From Pseudomonas grimontii (GTDB lineage: Bacteria > Pseudomonadota > Gammaproteobacteria > Pseudomonadales > Pseudomonadaceae), in assembly GCF_007858185.1 (NCBI RefSeq), contig NZ_VFES01000009.1:124001-188000 (forward strand): a stretch of DNA of 64,000 nucleotides, read 5' to 3'. The notes under the pieces were generated by a model. That model saw only the letters and a list, made by a program, of their open reading frames with translations. It was not told the DNA's origin and did no database searches. Each line of letters begins with the position of its first letter. Position 1 is the stretch's first letter. A program made the translations under genes and the position numbers. Shown here one piece after another: positions 19,158 to 27,046 of the stretch.

Positions 19158-20720
19158 TTATTTGTCCGCCTTGAGGATTTCGTAATCACGCAACTTATTG
19201 GCGATGGTGGTGTGCGACACCCCCAGGCGTTTCCCCAACTGCCGGCTGCTGGAATGTTCGGCATACAGGCTCTCCAGCACCGCCTTCTCGAAGCGCCCGA
19301 CAATCGCCTCCAAGCCGCCCTCCAGGGAAAAATCGCCAAGCGGTTGGCGCACGCCGTAGTCCGGCAGGCGAATGTGCTCGACCTTGACCGTCCCGCCCTC
19401 ACACAGCGACACCGCCTGGAACAGCACGTTTTCCAACTGCCGCACATTCCCCGGCCAGTGGTAGTGGCTGAGTCTGTCCATCGCGGCAGGCGCCAGCTTG
19501 GGCAGCGGGCAGCCGATCTGCCGACTGGCCTGATCGAGAAAGTGCTCGACCAAGGGACCGAGGCCGTCGAGGCATTCGCGCAGAGGTGGGATATGCAAGG
19601 ACAGCACGTTAAGGCGGTGATAGAGGTCCTGGCGGAATTCGCCACGGGCGCAAAGTTCGGACAGGTCCACCTGGGTGGCGCAGATCACCCGCACATCCAG
19701 GTACACCTCTTCGTCACTGCCCACGCGCCGAAAGCAGCCGTCCTGCAGGAAACGCAGCAATTTCACCTGCAAGCGCGCGCTCATTTCCCCGACGCCATCG
19801 AGAAACAACGTACCGCCTGACGTCAGTTCCAGCAGCCCGAGCTTGCCTTCGGCCCGCGCGCCTTCAAACGCGCCGGGGCCGTAGCCGAACAATTCGGTCT
19901 CGGCCATCGACTCGGGCAACCCGGCGCAGTTCAGCGCCATCAACGGCGATTGCCCGCGCGGGCTGGCCAGGTGACAAGCGCGCGCCAGCAGCTCCTTGCC
20001 GGTGCCGGTTTCGCCTTCTATTAATAGAGGCGCATCCAACGGCGCCATGCGCCGTGCTTCACGCACCACGGCAGCCATGACCTTGGAGCTTTGGAAGATA
20101 CTGTCGAAACCGCGCAGCTCCTGTTTGCGCACATTGTAGATACGCTCGCCCACGCGGTCGGCACGGTGCAGAGTCAAGACGGCACCGGCCATGGCTTCGC
20201 TGTCATCGTGCTCGGAGGATTGCAGCGGCGCGATGTCCGCCAGGAACACGTCACCCTTGACCTTGACCCGCAGGCCATTGATCCGCGATTTACTCGCGCG
20301 CACCAGCTCCGGCAAATCGAAATCCTCGGCGTAACGCGACAGCGGAATGCCCGGCACCTCATCCACCCGCACCCCCAGCAACTGCGCAGCCGCACGGTTG
20401 GCGGCAACGATTGAACCGCCCATGTCGATCGACAGCACCGGAAATTCAAGCGCACCGAGTAGCGCATTGAGCTCCATATGCCGACGCTCACTGGGCATCA
20501 GCCCTACCCGTTTAACCCCGAACACCCCGGCAATCGCCTCGAACTGCGGGCGCAACGCCTGAAACTGCATGTTCACCAGGTTCGGGCAGAACAGGTAAAT
20601 GGCGTTGCCATGCTCGCCACCCACCTCACCCTTGGCGACGTTGACGCCGTATTCCACCAACAGGTTGAGGATGTCCCGCAGGATGCCGATGCGGTTCTGG
20701 CAGTGCACTTTGATACGCAT
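19158..20720 (-). CDS. phhR: Aromatic amino acid regulator PhhR (TyrR family)
   Basis: A 520-residue regulator with an ACT domain (about 1-75: MRIKVHCQNRIGILRDIL), a PAS domain (about 80-190), an AAA+ domain and a Fis-type helix-turn-helix (GVSHTTIANKLRDYEIL). Walker A is intact at 235-242 (EGETGTGK). The sigma-54 contact loop is GAFEGA rather than GAFTGA, and the Walker B reads LFLDGVGE with Gly in place of the usual Glu. This is the TyrR/PhhR pattern of proteins that act on sigma-70 promoters. PhhR senses Phe and Tyr and activates phhA, which is transcribed divergently. The start at 20720 places the ACT domain first, although its ribosome site is weak. Confidence 0.95.
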   Translation of the reverse strand: MRIKVHCQNRIGILRDILNLLVEYGVNVAKGEVGGEHGNAIYLFCPNLVNMQFQALRPQFEAIAGVFGVKRVGLMPSERRHMELNALLGALEFPVLSIDMGGSIVAANRAAAQLLGVRVDEVPGIPLSRYAEDFDLPELVRASKSRINGLRVKVKGDVFLADIAPLQSSEHDDSEAMAGAVLTLHRADRVGERIYNVRKQELRGFDSIFQSSKVMAAVVREARRMAPLDAPLLIEGETGTGKELLARACHLASPRGQSPLMALNCAGLPESMAETELFGYGPGAFEGARAEGKLGLLELTSGGTLFLDGVGEMSARLQVKLLRFLQDGCFRRVGSDEEVYLDVRVICATQVDLSELCARGEFRQDLYHRLNVLSLHIPPLRECLDGLGPLVEHFLDQASRQIGCPLPKLAPAAMDRLSHYHWPGNVRQLENVLFQAVSLCEGGTVKVEHIRLPDYGVRQPLGDFSLEGGLEAIVGRFEKAVLESLYAEHSSSRQLGKRLGVSHTTIANKLRDYEILKADK

Positions 20721-20840
20721 GAAAAGGCCCGGAAAGTGGGTAGGCGCCGCGTCTTTTTGTCGCTGGGCGCAGAAAGTCGTCAAGATTATGTGACAGCTTG
20801 CAGGCTTTTCCCAGCCCAATACGGCAACCAACTCCGCAAG

Positions 20841-20858
20841 CGTAACGAATACTTTACG
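20841..20858. promoter_or_regulatory. Candidate PhhR/TyrR box between phhR and phhA
   Basis: CGTAAC-GAATAC-TTTACG is a dyad with a 6-base centre that resembles the TyrR-type operator TGTAAA-N6-TTTACA (10 of 12 arm bases). It lies in the divergent phhR/phhA spacer, about 120 bases before phhA. I saw no convincing -35/-10 pair for phhA. Confidence 0.6.
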
Positions 20859-20978
20859 AAAATCGGTAATTTTTCCTACTTTGACGCGTTTGAAGCCGAT
20901 GGGAATCTTGCCCCGCACGGAGTATCAATAGGCTCATCGCAGGACATAACAAGAATTAATGCCTAGCAGGAGAGCCGT

Positions 20979-21770
20979 ATGAAGCAGACGCACTACGTGG
21001 CCCGCGAGCCCGATGCGCAAGGTTTTATCCACTACCCGCCGGAAGAACACGCGGTGTGGAACACCCTGATCACCCGCCAATTGAAAGTGATCGAGGGCCG
21101 CGCCTGCCAGGAATACCTGGACGGCATCGACAAGCTCGGCCTGCCCCTGGATCGCATTCCGCAACTGGGTGAAATCAACCAGGTGCTGTCCGCCACCACC
21201 GGCTGGCAAGTCGCCCGCGTACCGGCGCTGATCCCCTTCCAGACGTTTTTCGAATTGCTCGCCAACAAGCAGTTTCCGGTGGCGACCTTTATTCGTACCC
21301 GCGAAGAACTGGATTACCTGCAAGAGCCGGATATTTTCCACGAGATCTTTGGCCACTGCCCGCTGCTGACCAACCCCTGGTTCGCCGAATTCACCCATAC
21401 CTACGGCAAGCTCGGCCTGGCGGCCACCAAGGAGCAACGGGTGTACCTGGCGCGCCTGTACTGGATGACCATCGAGTTCGGCCTGGTGGATACCCCCGAG
21501 GGCCGGCGCATCTACGGTGGCGGGATTCTGTCGTCGCCCAAGGAAAGCGTGTACTGCCTGTCCGACGAGCCTGAGCACCAAGCCTTCGACCCGCTGGAAG
21601 CGATGCGCACCCCGTATCGCATCGACATCCTGCAACCGCTGTATTTCGTGCTGCCCAACCTCAAGCGCCTGTTTGAAGTGGCGCAGGAAGACATCATGGG
21701 CATGGTAGAGCGCGGTATGCAGCTGGGCTTGCACGCCCCCAAATTTTCGCCCAAACCAAAGGCTGCTTGA
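20979..21770 (+). CDS. phhA: Phenylalanine-4-hydroxylase
   Basis: A 263-residue iron- and tetrahydropterin-dependent monooxygenase that converts phenylalanine to tyrosine. It is the short bacterial form without a regulatory domain. The iron ligands are visible: two His and a Glu in DIFHEIFGHCPLL and the following IEFGLV segment. YGGGILSSPKES is a conserved substrate-side motif. AGGAG eight bases before the ATG fixes the start. It is the first gene of the phhABC operon and is expected to be activated by the divergent phhR. Confidence 0.97.
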   Translation: MKQTHYVAREPDAQGFIHYPPEEHAVWNTLITRQLKVIEGRACQEYLDGIDKLGLPLDRIPQLGEINQVLSATTGWQVARVPALIPFQTFFELLANKQFPVATFIRTREELDYLQEPDIFHEIFGHCPLLTNPWFAEFTHTYGKLGLAATKEQRVYLARLYWMTIEFGLVDTPEGRRIYGGGILSSPKESVYCLSDEPEHQAFDPLEAMRTPYRIDILQPLYFVLPNLKRLFEVAQEDIMGMVERGMQLGLHAPKFSPKPKAA

Positions 21771-21868
21771 ACTGCGTCTTTTAAGGCCAGGTGAGTCTGT
21801 TCCCTGGCCCCGCGTTGCTTTAGGGTGACGCCACTGACCTTCACCTATTCGAATTCAGGACACCGACC

Positions 21869-22225
21869 ATGACCACCTTGAACCAAGCCCACTGCGAAGC
21901 CTGCCGCGCCGATGCCCCGCAAGTCAGCGATGAAGAACTGCCGGTGCTGCTCAAGCAGATCCCCGACTGGAACATCGAAGTACGCGACGGCGTGATGCAG
22001 CTGGAAAAGGTTTTCCTGTTCAAGAACTTCAAGTTCGCCCTGGCCTTTACCAACGCCATGGGTGAAATCTCCGAAGCCGAAGGCCATCACCCGGGCCTGC
22101 TCACCGAATGGGGCAAGGTCACCGTGACCTGGTGGAGCCACTCCATCAAGGGCCTGCACCGCAACGACTTCATCATGGCCGCGCGCACCGACGAAGTGGC
22201 CAAGGACGCCGAGGGCCGCAAGTAA
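21869..22225 (+). CDS. phhB: Pterin-4a-carbinolamine dehydratase
   Basis: A 118-residue PCD/DCoH protein. It dehydrates the 4a-hydroxy-tetrahydropterin made by PhhA and so recycles the cofactor. The family motif is visible as [34 protein letters not shown], in which the paired His and the later His form the active site. It begins 98 bases after phhA. Its TAA stop overlaps the ATG of phhC (TAATG), which indicates translational coupling. Confidence 0.97.
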   Translation: MTTLNQAHCEACRADAPQVSDEELPVLLKQIPDWNIEVRDGVMQLEKVFLFKNFKFALAFTNAMGEISEAEGHHPGLLTEWGKVTVTWWSHSIKGLHRNDFIMAARTDEVAKDAEGRK

Positions 22226-23418
22226 TGCATTTCGATGCCATCGGCCGTGTACCCGGCGACCCGATCCTCGGATTGATGGACCTGTATGCCCAGGACGCCA
22301 ACCCAAACAAGTTCGACCTCGGCGTAGGTGTGTATAAAGACGACCAGGGCCTGACGCCGATTCCAGCGTCGGTGAAGCGCGCCGAACAGCGCCTGGTCGA
22401 TACCCAGGCGACCAAGACCTATATCGGCGGCCACGGTGATGCAGCCTTCGGCACACTGATCAGCGAACTGGTGCTGGGCGCCGACTCCGCCCTGCTGCGC
22501 GAACACCGTGCCGGCGCGACCCAGACCCCAGGCGGCACCGGCGCCCTGCGCCTGAGCGCCGACTTTATCGCCCACAACCTGCCCGGCCGTGGCGTATGGT
22601 TGAGCGACCCGACCTGGCCGATCCACGAAACCATCTTTGCCAAGGCAGGGCTCAAGGTCAGCCACTACCCGTACGTGGGCGCGGATAACCGCCTGGATGT
22701 GGCGGCGATGCTGGCAACGCTGGCCACTGTGCCCAAGGGCGACGTGGTGCTGTTGCACGCCTGCTGCCATAACCCGACCGGGTTCGACCTGTCCCAGGAT
22801 GACTGGCGCCAGGTGCTGCAGATCGTGCGCGAACGCCAGTTGCTGCCGCTGATCGACTTCGCCTACCAGGGCTTTGGCGACGGCCTGGAGCAGGACGCCT
22901 GGGCGGTGCGCTTGTTTGCGGCTGAACTGCCGGAAGTACTGATCACCAGCTCGTGCTCGAAGAACTTCGGCCTGTACCGCGACCGTGTCGGCGCGTTGAT
23001 CGTGTGTGCGGCGGATGCCGAGAAGCTGACGGATGTGCGCAGCCAGTTGGCGAATACCGCGCGCAACCTGTGGTCGACGCCGCCGGACCATGGTGCGGCG
23101 GTGGTCGCGACCATCCTCGGTGATGCCGAGCTGAAAAAGCAGTGGAGCGAGGAAGTCGAAGCCATGCGTGCGCGAATCGCGCAGTTGCGTTCGGGACTGG
23201 TGGAGGCGTTGGCGCCCCACGGTTTATCTGAGCGGTTTGCGCACATTGGCGCGCAACGCGGGATGTTTTCCTACACCGGTTTGAGTGCCGGGCAGGTGAA
23301 GCAACTGCGCGAGAAGCACAGCGTGTATATGGTCAGTTCGGGGCGGGCCAACGTGGCGGGTATTGATGCGACACGCCTGACGCTCCTGGCCGAAGCCATC
23401 GCCGACGTATCCCACTGA
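22225..23418 (+). CDS. phhC: Aromatic amino acid aminotransferase
   Basis: A 397-residue class I PLP-dependent aminotransferase. Family marks include NKFDLGVGVYKDDQG near the start, ACCHNPTGFDL, and SCSKNFGLYRDRVGAL containing the PLP-binding Lys, plus an Arg-containing C-terminal segment (SSGRANVAGI). It transaminates tyrosine or phenylalanine, the next step after PhhA. The open frame extends upstream through phhB, but the start at 22225 (TAATG junction) matches the family N-terminus [21 protein letters not shown]. It is the last gene of phhABC; a REP pair follows. Confidence 0.95.
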   Translation: MHFDAIGRVPGDPILGLMDLYAQDANPNKFDLGVGVYKDDQGLTPIPASVKRAEQRLVDTQATKTYIGGHGDAAFGTLISELVLGADSALLREHRAGATQTPGGTGALRLSADFIAHNLPGRGVWLSDPTWPIHETIFAKAGLKVSHYPYVGADNRLDVAAMLATLATVPKGDVVLLHACCHNPTGFDLSQDDWRQVLQIVRERQLLPLIDFAYQGFGDGLEQDAWAVRLFAAELPEVLITSSCSKNFGLYRDRVGALIVCAADAEKLTDVRSQLANTARNLWSTPPDHGAAVVATILGDAELKKQWSEEVEAMRARIAQLRSGLVEALAPHGLSERFAHIGAQRGMFSYTGLSAGQVKQLREKHSVYMVSSGRANVAGIDATRLTLLAEAIADVSH

Positions 23419-23435
23419 AGGAACCGGGACTGAAA

Positions 23436-23527
23436 ATGTGGGAGGGGGCTTGCTCCCGATGGCAGTGGGTCAGTGACAGGTGTATTGGCTGACACTCCCT
23501 CATCGGGAGCAAGCTCCCTCCCACATT
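23436..23527. repeat. REPIN: two inverted REP elements
   Basis: Two copies of the fluorescens-type REP (TGTGGGAGGGGGCTTGCTCC and its inverse) face each other at 23436-23462 and 23501-23527, with about 38 bases between them. One base differs between the arms. It occupies the spacer between the convergent phhC and the metallophosphoesterase gene and may also act as a transcript end. Confidence 0.93.
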
Positions 23528-23543
23528 GGGACTGGGTTGGCCT

Positions 23544-24353
23544 TCAGTTTATGATCATCTCGGCCTTGAGCAGCGCCTCTTTCGCCTGCGCATCCGCCAA
23601 CCGATACAACTCGATGCTCCCATCCCAGTGCTCGATCAACGCCGTGCACGACTCCACCCAATCCCCGCAATTGAGGTAATCCACCTCGCCCACTTTGCGA
23701 ATCTCCGCATGGTGAATATGCCCGCACACCACACCATGCAACTCGCGCTTGGTCACTTCGTGGGCGATGGCTTCTTCAAAATCGCTGATAAAGCTCACGG
23801 CGGTCTTGACCTTGTGTTTCAGATACGCCGACAGAGACCAGTAGCCATAGCCGTAGCGGGCGCGCCAGTGGTTCAACCAGCGGTTCAAAGTGAGGGTGAA
23901 CTCGTAGGCCGAGTCGCCCAGGAACGCCAGCCAACGGTGGTACCGGGTGATCACATCAAACTGGTCGCCGTGGATCACCAGCAGATGGCGGCCGTCGGCC
24001 GTCACGTGCACGGCCTCATCCACCAGCTGGATGTTGCCCAGGATCAACGTGGAATAGCGGCGCAGGAACTCGTCGTGGTTGCCGGTGACATAGATGACCT
24101 CGGTACCGCGCTTGGCCATGGTCAGCAGGCGGCGGATCACGTTGGTGTGGGCCTGGGGCCAATACATGCCGCCGCGCATTTTCCAGCCGTCGATAATATC
24201 GCCTACCAGGTAGACCTTGTCGGCGTGGTAGCCCTTGAGGAACTGCGATAAATGTTCGGCCTGGCAATCCCGGGTGCCCAAGTGCACGTCGGAAATCCAC
24301 AGGGTACGAACCCGCTGCTTGCGGCTGGGCTTGGTGAACTCGGCACTGGTCAT
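23544..24353 (-). CDS. COG2908 metallophosphoesterase (UDP-2,3-diacylglucosamine diphosphatase-like)
   Basis: A 269-residue calcineurin-like phosphoesterase. All five metal-site motifs are present: SDVHLG, GDIIDGW, TGNHDE, VIHGDQFD and CGHIHHAE. COG2908 includes LpxH, which cleaves UDP-2,3-diacylglucosamine in lipid A synthesis. This protein is longer than classical LpxH, carries a WRARYGYGYWSLSAYLKHKVK insert, and probably represents a paralogous group often annotated with the same name. I chose the ATG at 24353 because GAGGG lies 6 bases before it, whereas the ATG two codons upstream directly touches the ribosome site. The exact substrate cannot be read from sequence. Confidence 0.8.
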   Translation of the reverse strand: MTSAEFTKPSRKQRVRTLWISDVHLGTRDCQAEHLSQFLKGYHADKVYLVGDIIDGWKMRGGMYWPQAHTNVIRRLLTMAKRGTEVIYVTGNHDEFLRRYSTLILGNIQLVDEAVHVTADGRHLLVIHGDQFDVITRYHRWLAFLGDSAYEFTLTLNRWLNHWRARYGYGYWSLSAYLKHKVKTAVSFISDFEEAIAHEVTKRELHGVVCGHIHHAEIRKVGEVDYLNCGDWVESCTALIEHWDGSIELYRLADAQAKEALLKAEMIIN

Positions 24354-24490
24354 GGGCATCCCTCGACGCTGTTTTCGCGAGCTTGCGCCTTGGCGATTAA
24401 TAGCCCATGACAGTCGTGCGTCAGTCTGATGACAGCGCTCACCCGCCGCGAAGCGTTGTAGACTGGCGCCTTGCTGCCCAGGAGACCGCG

Positions 24491-25240
24491 ATGAGCCCCA
24501 CCCTCACGCTACGCCACTACCTCGAAGCCCCCATCGCCCACAGCCATGACCATGCGCAGTTGGTGTTCGGCCTGTCCGGGCATCTGGATCTGGAAGTCGA
24601 TGGCCGCGGCAGCCAGGTGCGCGAAAGCAGCGTGATGGTACTGCCCTTCTCCGCCCACCACGCCTGTGGCAGTCGCGATGGCAGCCGCTGCCTGGTGCTG
24701 GATGTGCCCACGGAGCATTGGGTCCTGCAATCCCTGGGCGAACACGCCGACGCCAGCCGCCGCCTGCTCGATCAACCGGCACGCCTGGCCCTGGATTCCC
24801 GGCAACACCAACTGGTGCAATGGCTGGCGAACAGCCCCGTGGATGACCCACTGATCGTCCAACAGGGCGCGGTGCTGTTGCTGGCCAGCCTCAATCATTC
24901 GCAAGCCCCGCAGGTAACGAGCCGTCGCCTGCCGTATGCGGCATTCAATGCGCATATCGAGCGACACGTCGCACATCCGTTGCAGGTCGCCGACCTGGCG
25001 CGTATCGCCGGCCTGTCGGTGGCGCGCCTGCATGCGCGCTTCATCGCCGAATGCGGACAGACGCCCATGGATTACATCCGCAGCCGTCGCCTGCAACTGG
25101 CCTTGAACCTGCTGCGCGAGACGCCGCTGCTCATCGGTGAAATCGCCGAGCGGGTTGGCTACACCTCACAAAGTGCCTTTGCCGCCGCCATGCTCCGCGA
25201 GTTTGGCGCCTCTCCCGGTGCGTTGCGGCGCGCCACGTAG
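24491..25240 (+). CDS. AraC-family transcriptional regulator
   Basis: A 249-residue regulator. The N-terminal cupin-like sensing domain (about 10-130) begins with HYLEAPIAHSHDHAQLVFGLSGHLDLEVDG, which contains a His cluster. The C-terminal AraC/XylS DNA-binding domain (about 150-247) has both helix-turn-helix units (LARIAGLSVARLHARF and IAERVGYTSQSAFAAAMLREFGASPG). The start is set by CAGGAG before the ATG at 24491. The next gene, 99 bases downstream on the same strand, is an EamA exporter, which makes a regulator-exporter pair plausible. The inducer is unknown. Confidence 0.88.
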   Translation: MSPTLTLRHYLEAPIAHSHDHAQLVFGLSGHLDLEVDGRGSQVRESSVMVLPFSAHHACGSRDGSRCLVLDVPTEHWVLQSLGEHADASRRLLDQPARLALDSRQHQLVQWLANSPVDDPLIVQQGAVLLLASLNHSQAPQVTSRRLPYAAFNAHIERHVAHPLQVADLARIAGLSVARLHARFIAECGQTPMDYIRSRRLQLALNLLRETPLLIGEIAERVGYTSQSAFAAAMLREFGASPGALRRAT

Positions 25241-25339
25241 GGCGAGCCTTGCGCTAAAAATCGCGAGTCGCACGACAGACGCACGCACCGGCACCCTCTA
25301 GACTGCGACCCTGTCACTCCCGTTGGTTCAAGGATCGCA

Positions 25340-26224
25340 ATGACTCCCCGCTCAGCCCTCGGCGCCCTGCATATCGGCGCATTGATGTTTGGCCTTACCG
25401 GCGTATTCGGCAAGCTGGCGGCCGCCTCGCCGGCCATCATCGTCTTCGGTCGCGCCGCGTTTGCCGTGCTTGCCCTGGCAGTATTTGCGCGCTTCGCCAG
25501 TAACGCCCCCTGGAAAACTTTGGCGCTGCAGGATTGGCGCCGCCTGCTGGTCAGCGGCGTGTTGCTGGCGGCCCATTGGGTGACGTTCTTCATGGCGGTC
25601 AAGGTCGCCGGCGTGGCCGTCGCCACGCTGGGGTTCACCGCATTCCCAGCCTTTACCGTGATCCTCGAAGGGCTGATCTTCCGCGAACGTATTCGCGCCA
25701 ATGAAATCGTGCTGGTGGCCCTGGTCACCGTCGGCCTGGTGCTGGTAACGCCGGACTTCAATCTCGCCAGCGAAGCCACCGGCGGCCTGCTTTGGGGGAT
25801 TGTCTCGGGCTTGCTGTTCTCATTGCTGTCGCTGAACAACCGCGCCAGCTCCGGCCGGATTCCCGCCGTGCAGGCAGCGCTGTGCCAGAACGTAGTGGTC
25901 GCGGTGTGCCTGCTGCCCGTGGCCGCGCCGGGGCTGGCGGACGTTCGCGCGCTGGACTGGTTGTGGATCGGTCTGCTTGGTGTGTTCTGCACGGGCCTGG
26001 CCCACAGCCTGTTTGTCGCCAGCCTCGCGGTGATCAAGGCGCGTACCGCCTCGGTGGTGTTCGCCATGGAGCCGGTCTACGGCATCACCGTCGCCTGGCT
26101 GCTGTTCGCCGAAACCCCGACCCTGCGCATGCTGTTGGGCGGCGCGTTGATCATCGTCGCCATCGTGCTTTCCGGGCTGATGGGCAGCGCCAGCCAGGCC
26201 AAACAGCCCACTGCAACGGCCTGA
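25340..26224 (+). CDS. DMT-superfamily (EamA) transporter
   Basis: A 294-residue inner-membrane protein with about ten hydrophobic segments in two EamA repeats (about 8-140 and 150-280). Typical marks include the LMFGLTGVFGKLAAASP start and the second-repeat signature ARTASVVFAMEPVYGITVAWLLFAETPT. DMT carriers export amino acids, metabolites or drugs. AAGGA five bases before the ATG supports the start. Its position after an AraC regulator suggests inducible export, but the substrate cannot be inferred. Confidence 0.88.
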   Translation: MTPRSALGALHIGALMFGLTGVFGKLAAASPAIIVFGRAAFAVLALAVFARFASNAPWKTLALQDWRRLLVSGVLLAAHWVTFFMAVKVAGVAVATLGFTAFPAFTVILEGLIFRERIRANEIVLVALVTVGLVLVTPDFNLASEATGGLLWGIVSGLLFSLLSLNNRASSGRIPAVQAALCQNVVVAVCLLPVAAPGLADVRALDWLWIGLLGVFCTGLAHSLFVASLAVIKARTASVVFAMEPVYGITVAWLLFAETPTLRMLLGGALIIVAIVLSGLMGSASQAKQPTATA

Positions 26225-26355
26225 TCTATACTTTAAACATCCGCAACAGTCAGCCGTCGTTCAACGGATAAAGACTCCTCGACGACAGCCATGGTGTTTT
26301 CTGAAGTTGCTGCAAGCGAGTGGTCACTCCATCAACGCTATGCAGGGGTTACATC

Positions 26356-26637
26356 ATGGAAATGCTCATCAGCTTGCTGGTTCAGATCATCAGCGGCGCC
26401 GTCGGTGGCAATTTGGCCGGCATGACCAAACAAAGCCTGGGCACCGGGCTCAATACCTTTCTCGGCGGTATCGGCGGCCTGGTGCTGGGCCAGGTCGTAG
26501 CGGCGCTGACTGACACTTCGGGCGGCGAGGCGCTGGATGTGGCGGCGGTCGGCAGCAATATCGTCGGCGGCGGCGTGGGTGGCCTGGTGCTGACCTGGGT
26601 CGTGGGCTTCATCAAGAGCAAGATGGCCGCCAAATAG
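26356..26637 (+). CDS. Small glycine-rich membrane protein of unknown function
   Basis: A 93-residue protein that I do not recognise at family level. It has two or three hydrophobic stretches rich in Gly (LLVQIISGAVGGNLAG, FLGGIGGLVLGQVVAAL, NIVGGGVGGLVLTWVVGFI) and ends KSKMAAK. The repeated GG spacing suggests tight helix packing or oligomerisation. The ATG at 26356 has AGGGG about 10 bases upstream. It is convergent with the SelT/W/H-like gene and shares a terminator-like stem with it. Confidence 0.7.
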   Translation: MEMLISLLVQIISGAVGGNLAGMTKQSLGTGLNTFLGGIGGLVLGQVVAALTDTSGGEALDVAAVGSNIVGGGVGGLVLTWVVGFIKSKMAAK

Positions 26638-26649
26638 CGGGCATCCAGG

Positions 26650-26676
26650 GGTCACCGTCCTGATGTGGCGGTGACC
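26650..26676. terminator. Bidirectional terminator-like stem between convergent genes
   Basis: An 8-bp perfect inverted repeat (GGTCACCG/CGGTGACC) with an 11-base loop fills the space between the 93-residue membrane protein and the SelT/W/H-like gene. The flanking T-runs are weak. Confidence 0.5.
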
Positions 26677-26677
26677 T

Positions 26678-26965
26678 TCATTGCGTACGGTCGTTGTGGC
26701 CCAGGTCGCGTTGTGGGTCGATCTGGTCGCGCACGCGTTGCTTGAGCACCTTGGCTTCAGGAAAGCCACCGTCAACCTTGCGTTCCCAGATCTGCACACC
26801 ATCGCAGGTGATGCGAAACGCCCCGCCGGTTGCCGGCTCCAGCGACACTTTGCCCAGGTCCTCGGCAAACGTACTCAACAGCTCCTGGGCCAGCCATGCG
26901 GCGCGCAACAGCCACTGGCACTGGGTGCAATAGGTGATGACGATCTCGGGTTTGCTCGCAGACAT
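26678..26965 (-). CDS. SelT/SelW/SelH family thioredoxin-like protein
   Basis: A 95-residue protein with the Rdx/SelW fold signature: a beta strand then a CxxC motif (ITYCTQCQWLLRAAWLAQELL), followed by TGGAFRITCDGVQIWERKVDGGFPEAKVLKQRVRD. In the selenoprotein members the second Cys is Sec; here both are Cys. The family is thought to act in thiol redox chemistry, with no assigned bacterial substrate. I use the ATG at 26965, since the upstream in-frame ATG has no ribosome site. It is divergent from the patatin gene. Confidence 0.85.
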   Translation of the reverse strand: MSASKPEIVITYCTQCQWLLRAAWLAQELLSTFAEDLGKVSLEPATGGAFRITCDGVQIWERKVDGGFPEAKVLKQRVRDQIDPQRDLGHNDRTQ

Positions 26966-26987
26966 AATTTGACAGGTTCCTGGCATA

Positions 26988-27016
26988 ACGAGGGATGAGG
27001 ATCGGATGGCTATAAT
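26988..27016 (+). promoter_or_regulatory. Probable sigma-70 promoter of the patatin gene
   Basis: A perfect -10 hexamer TATAAT at 27011-27016, preceded by TGGC, lies 31 bases before the start codon. The -35 region is poor, so activity may rest on the -10 or an activator. Confidence 0.4.
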
Positions 27017-27046
27017 ACCGGCCTTTATCGCCCAGCCTCGAGATTC

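Noticed and set aside
22087..23220. 377-codon minus-strand frame across phhC
   Set aside because: Antisense of a clear aminotransferase; no ribosome site.
23436..23527. Possible CRISPR array from recurring GGGAGGGGGCTTGC units
   Set aside because: Units occur singly or as inverted pairs scattered over the window, with no direct repeat-spacer order and no cas genes.
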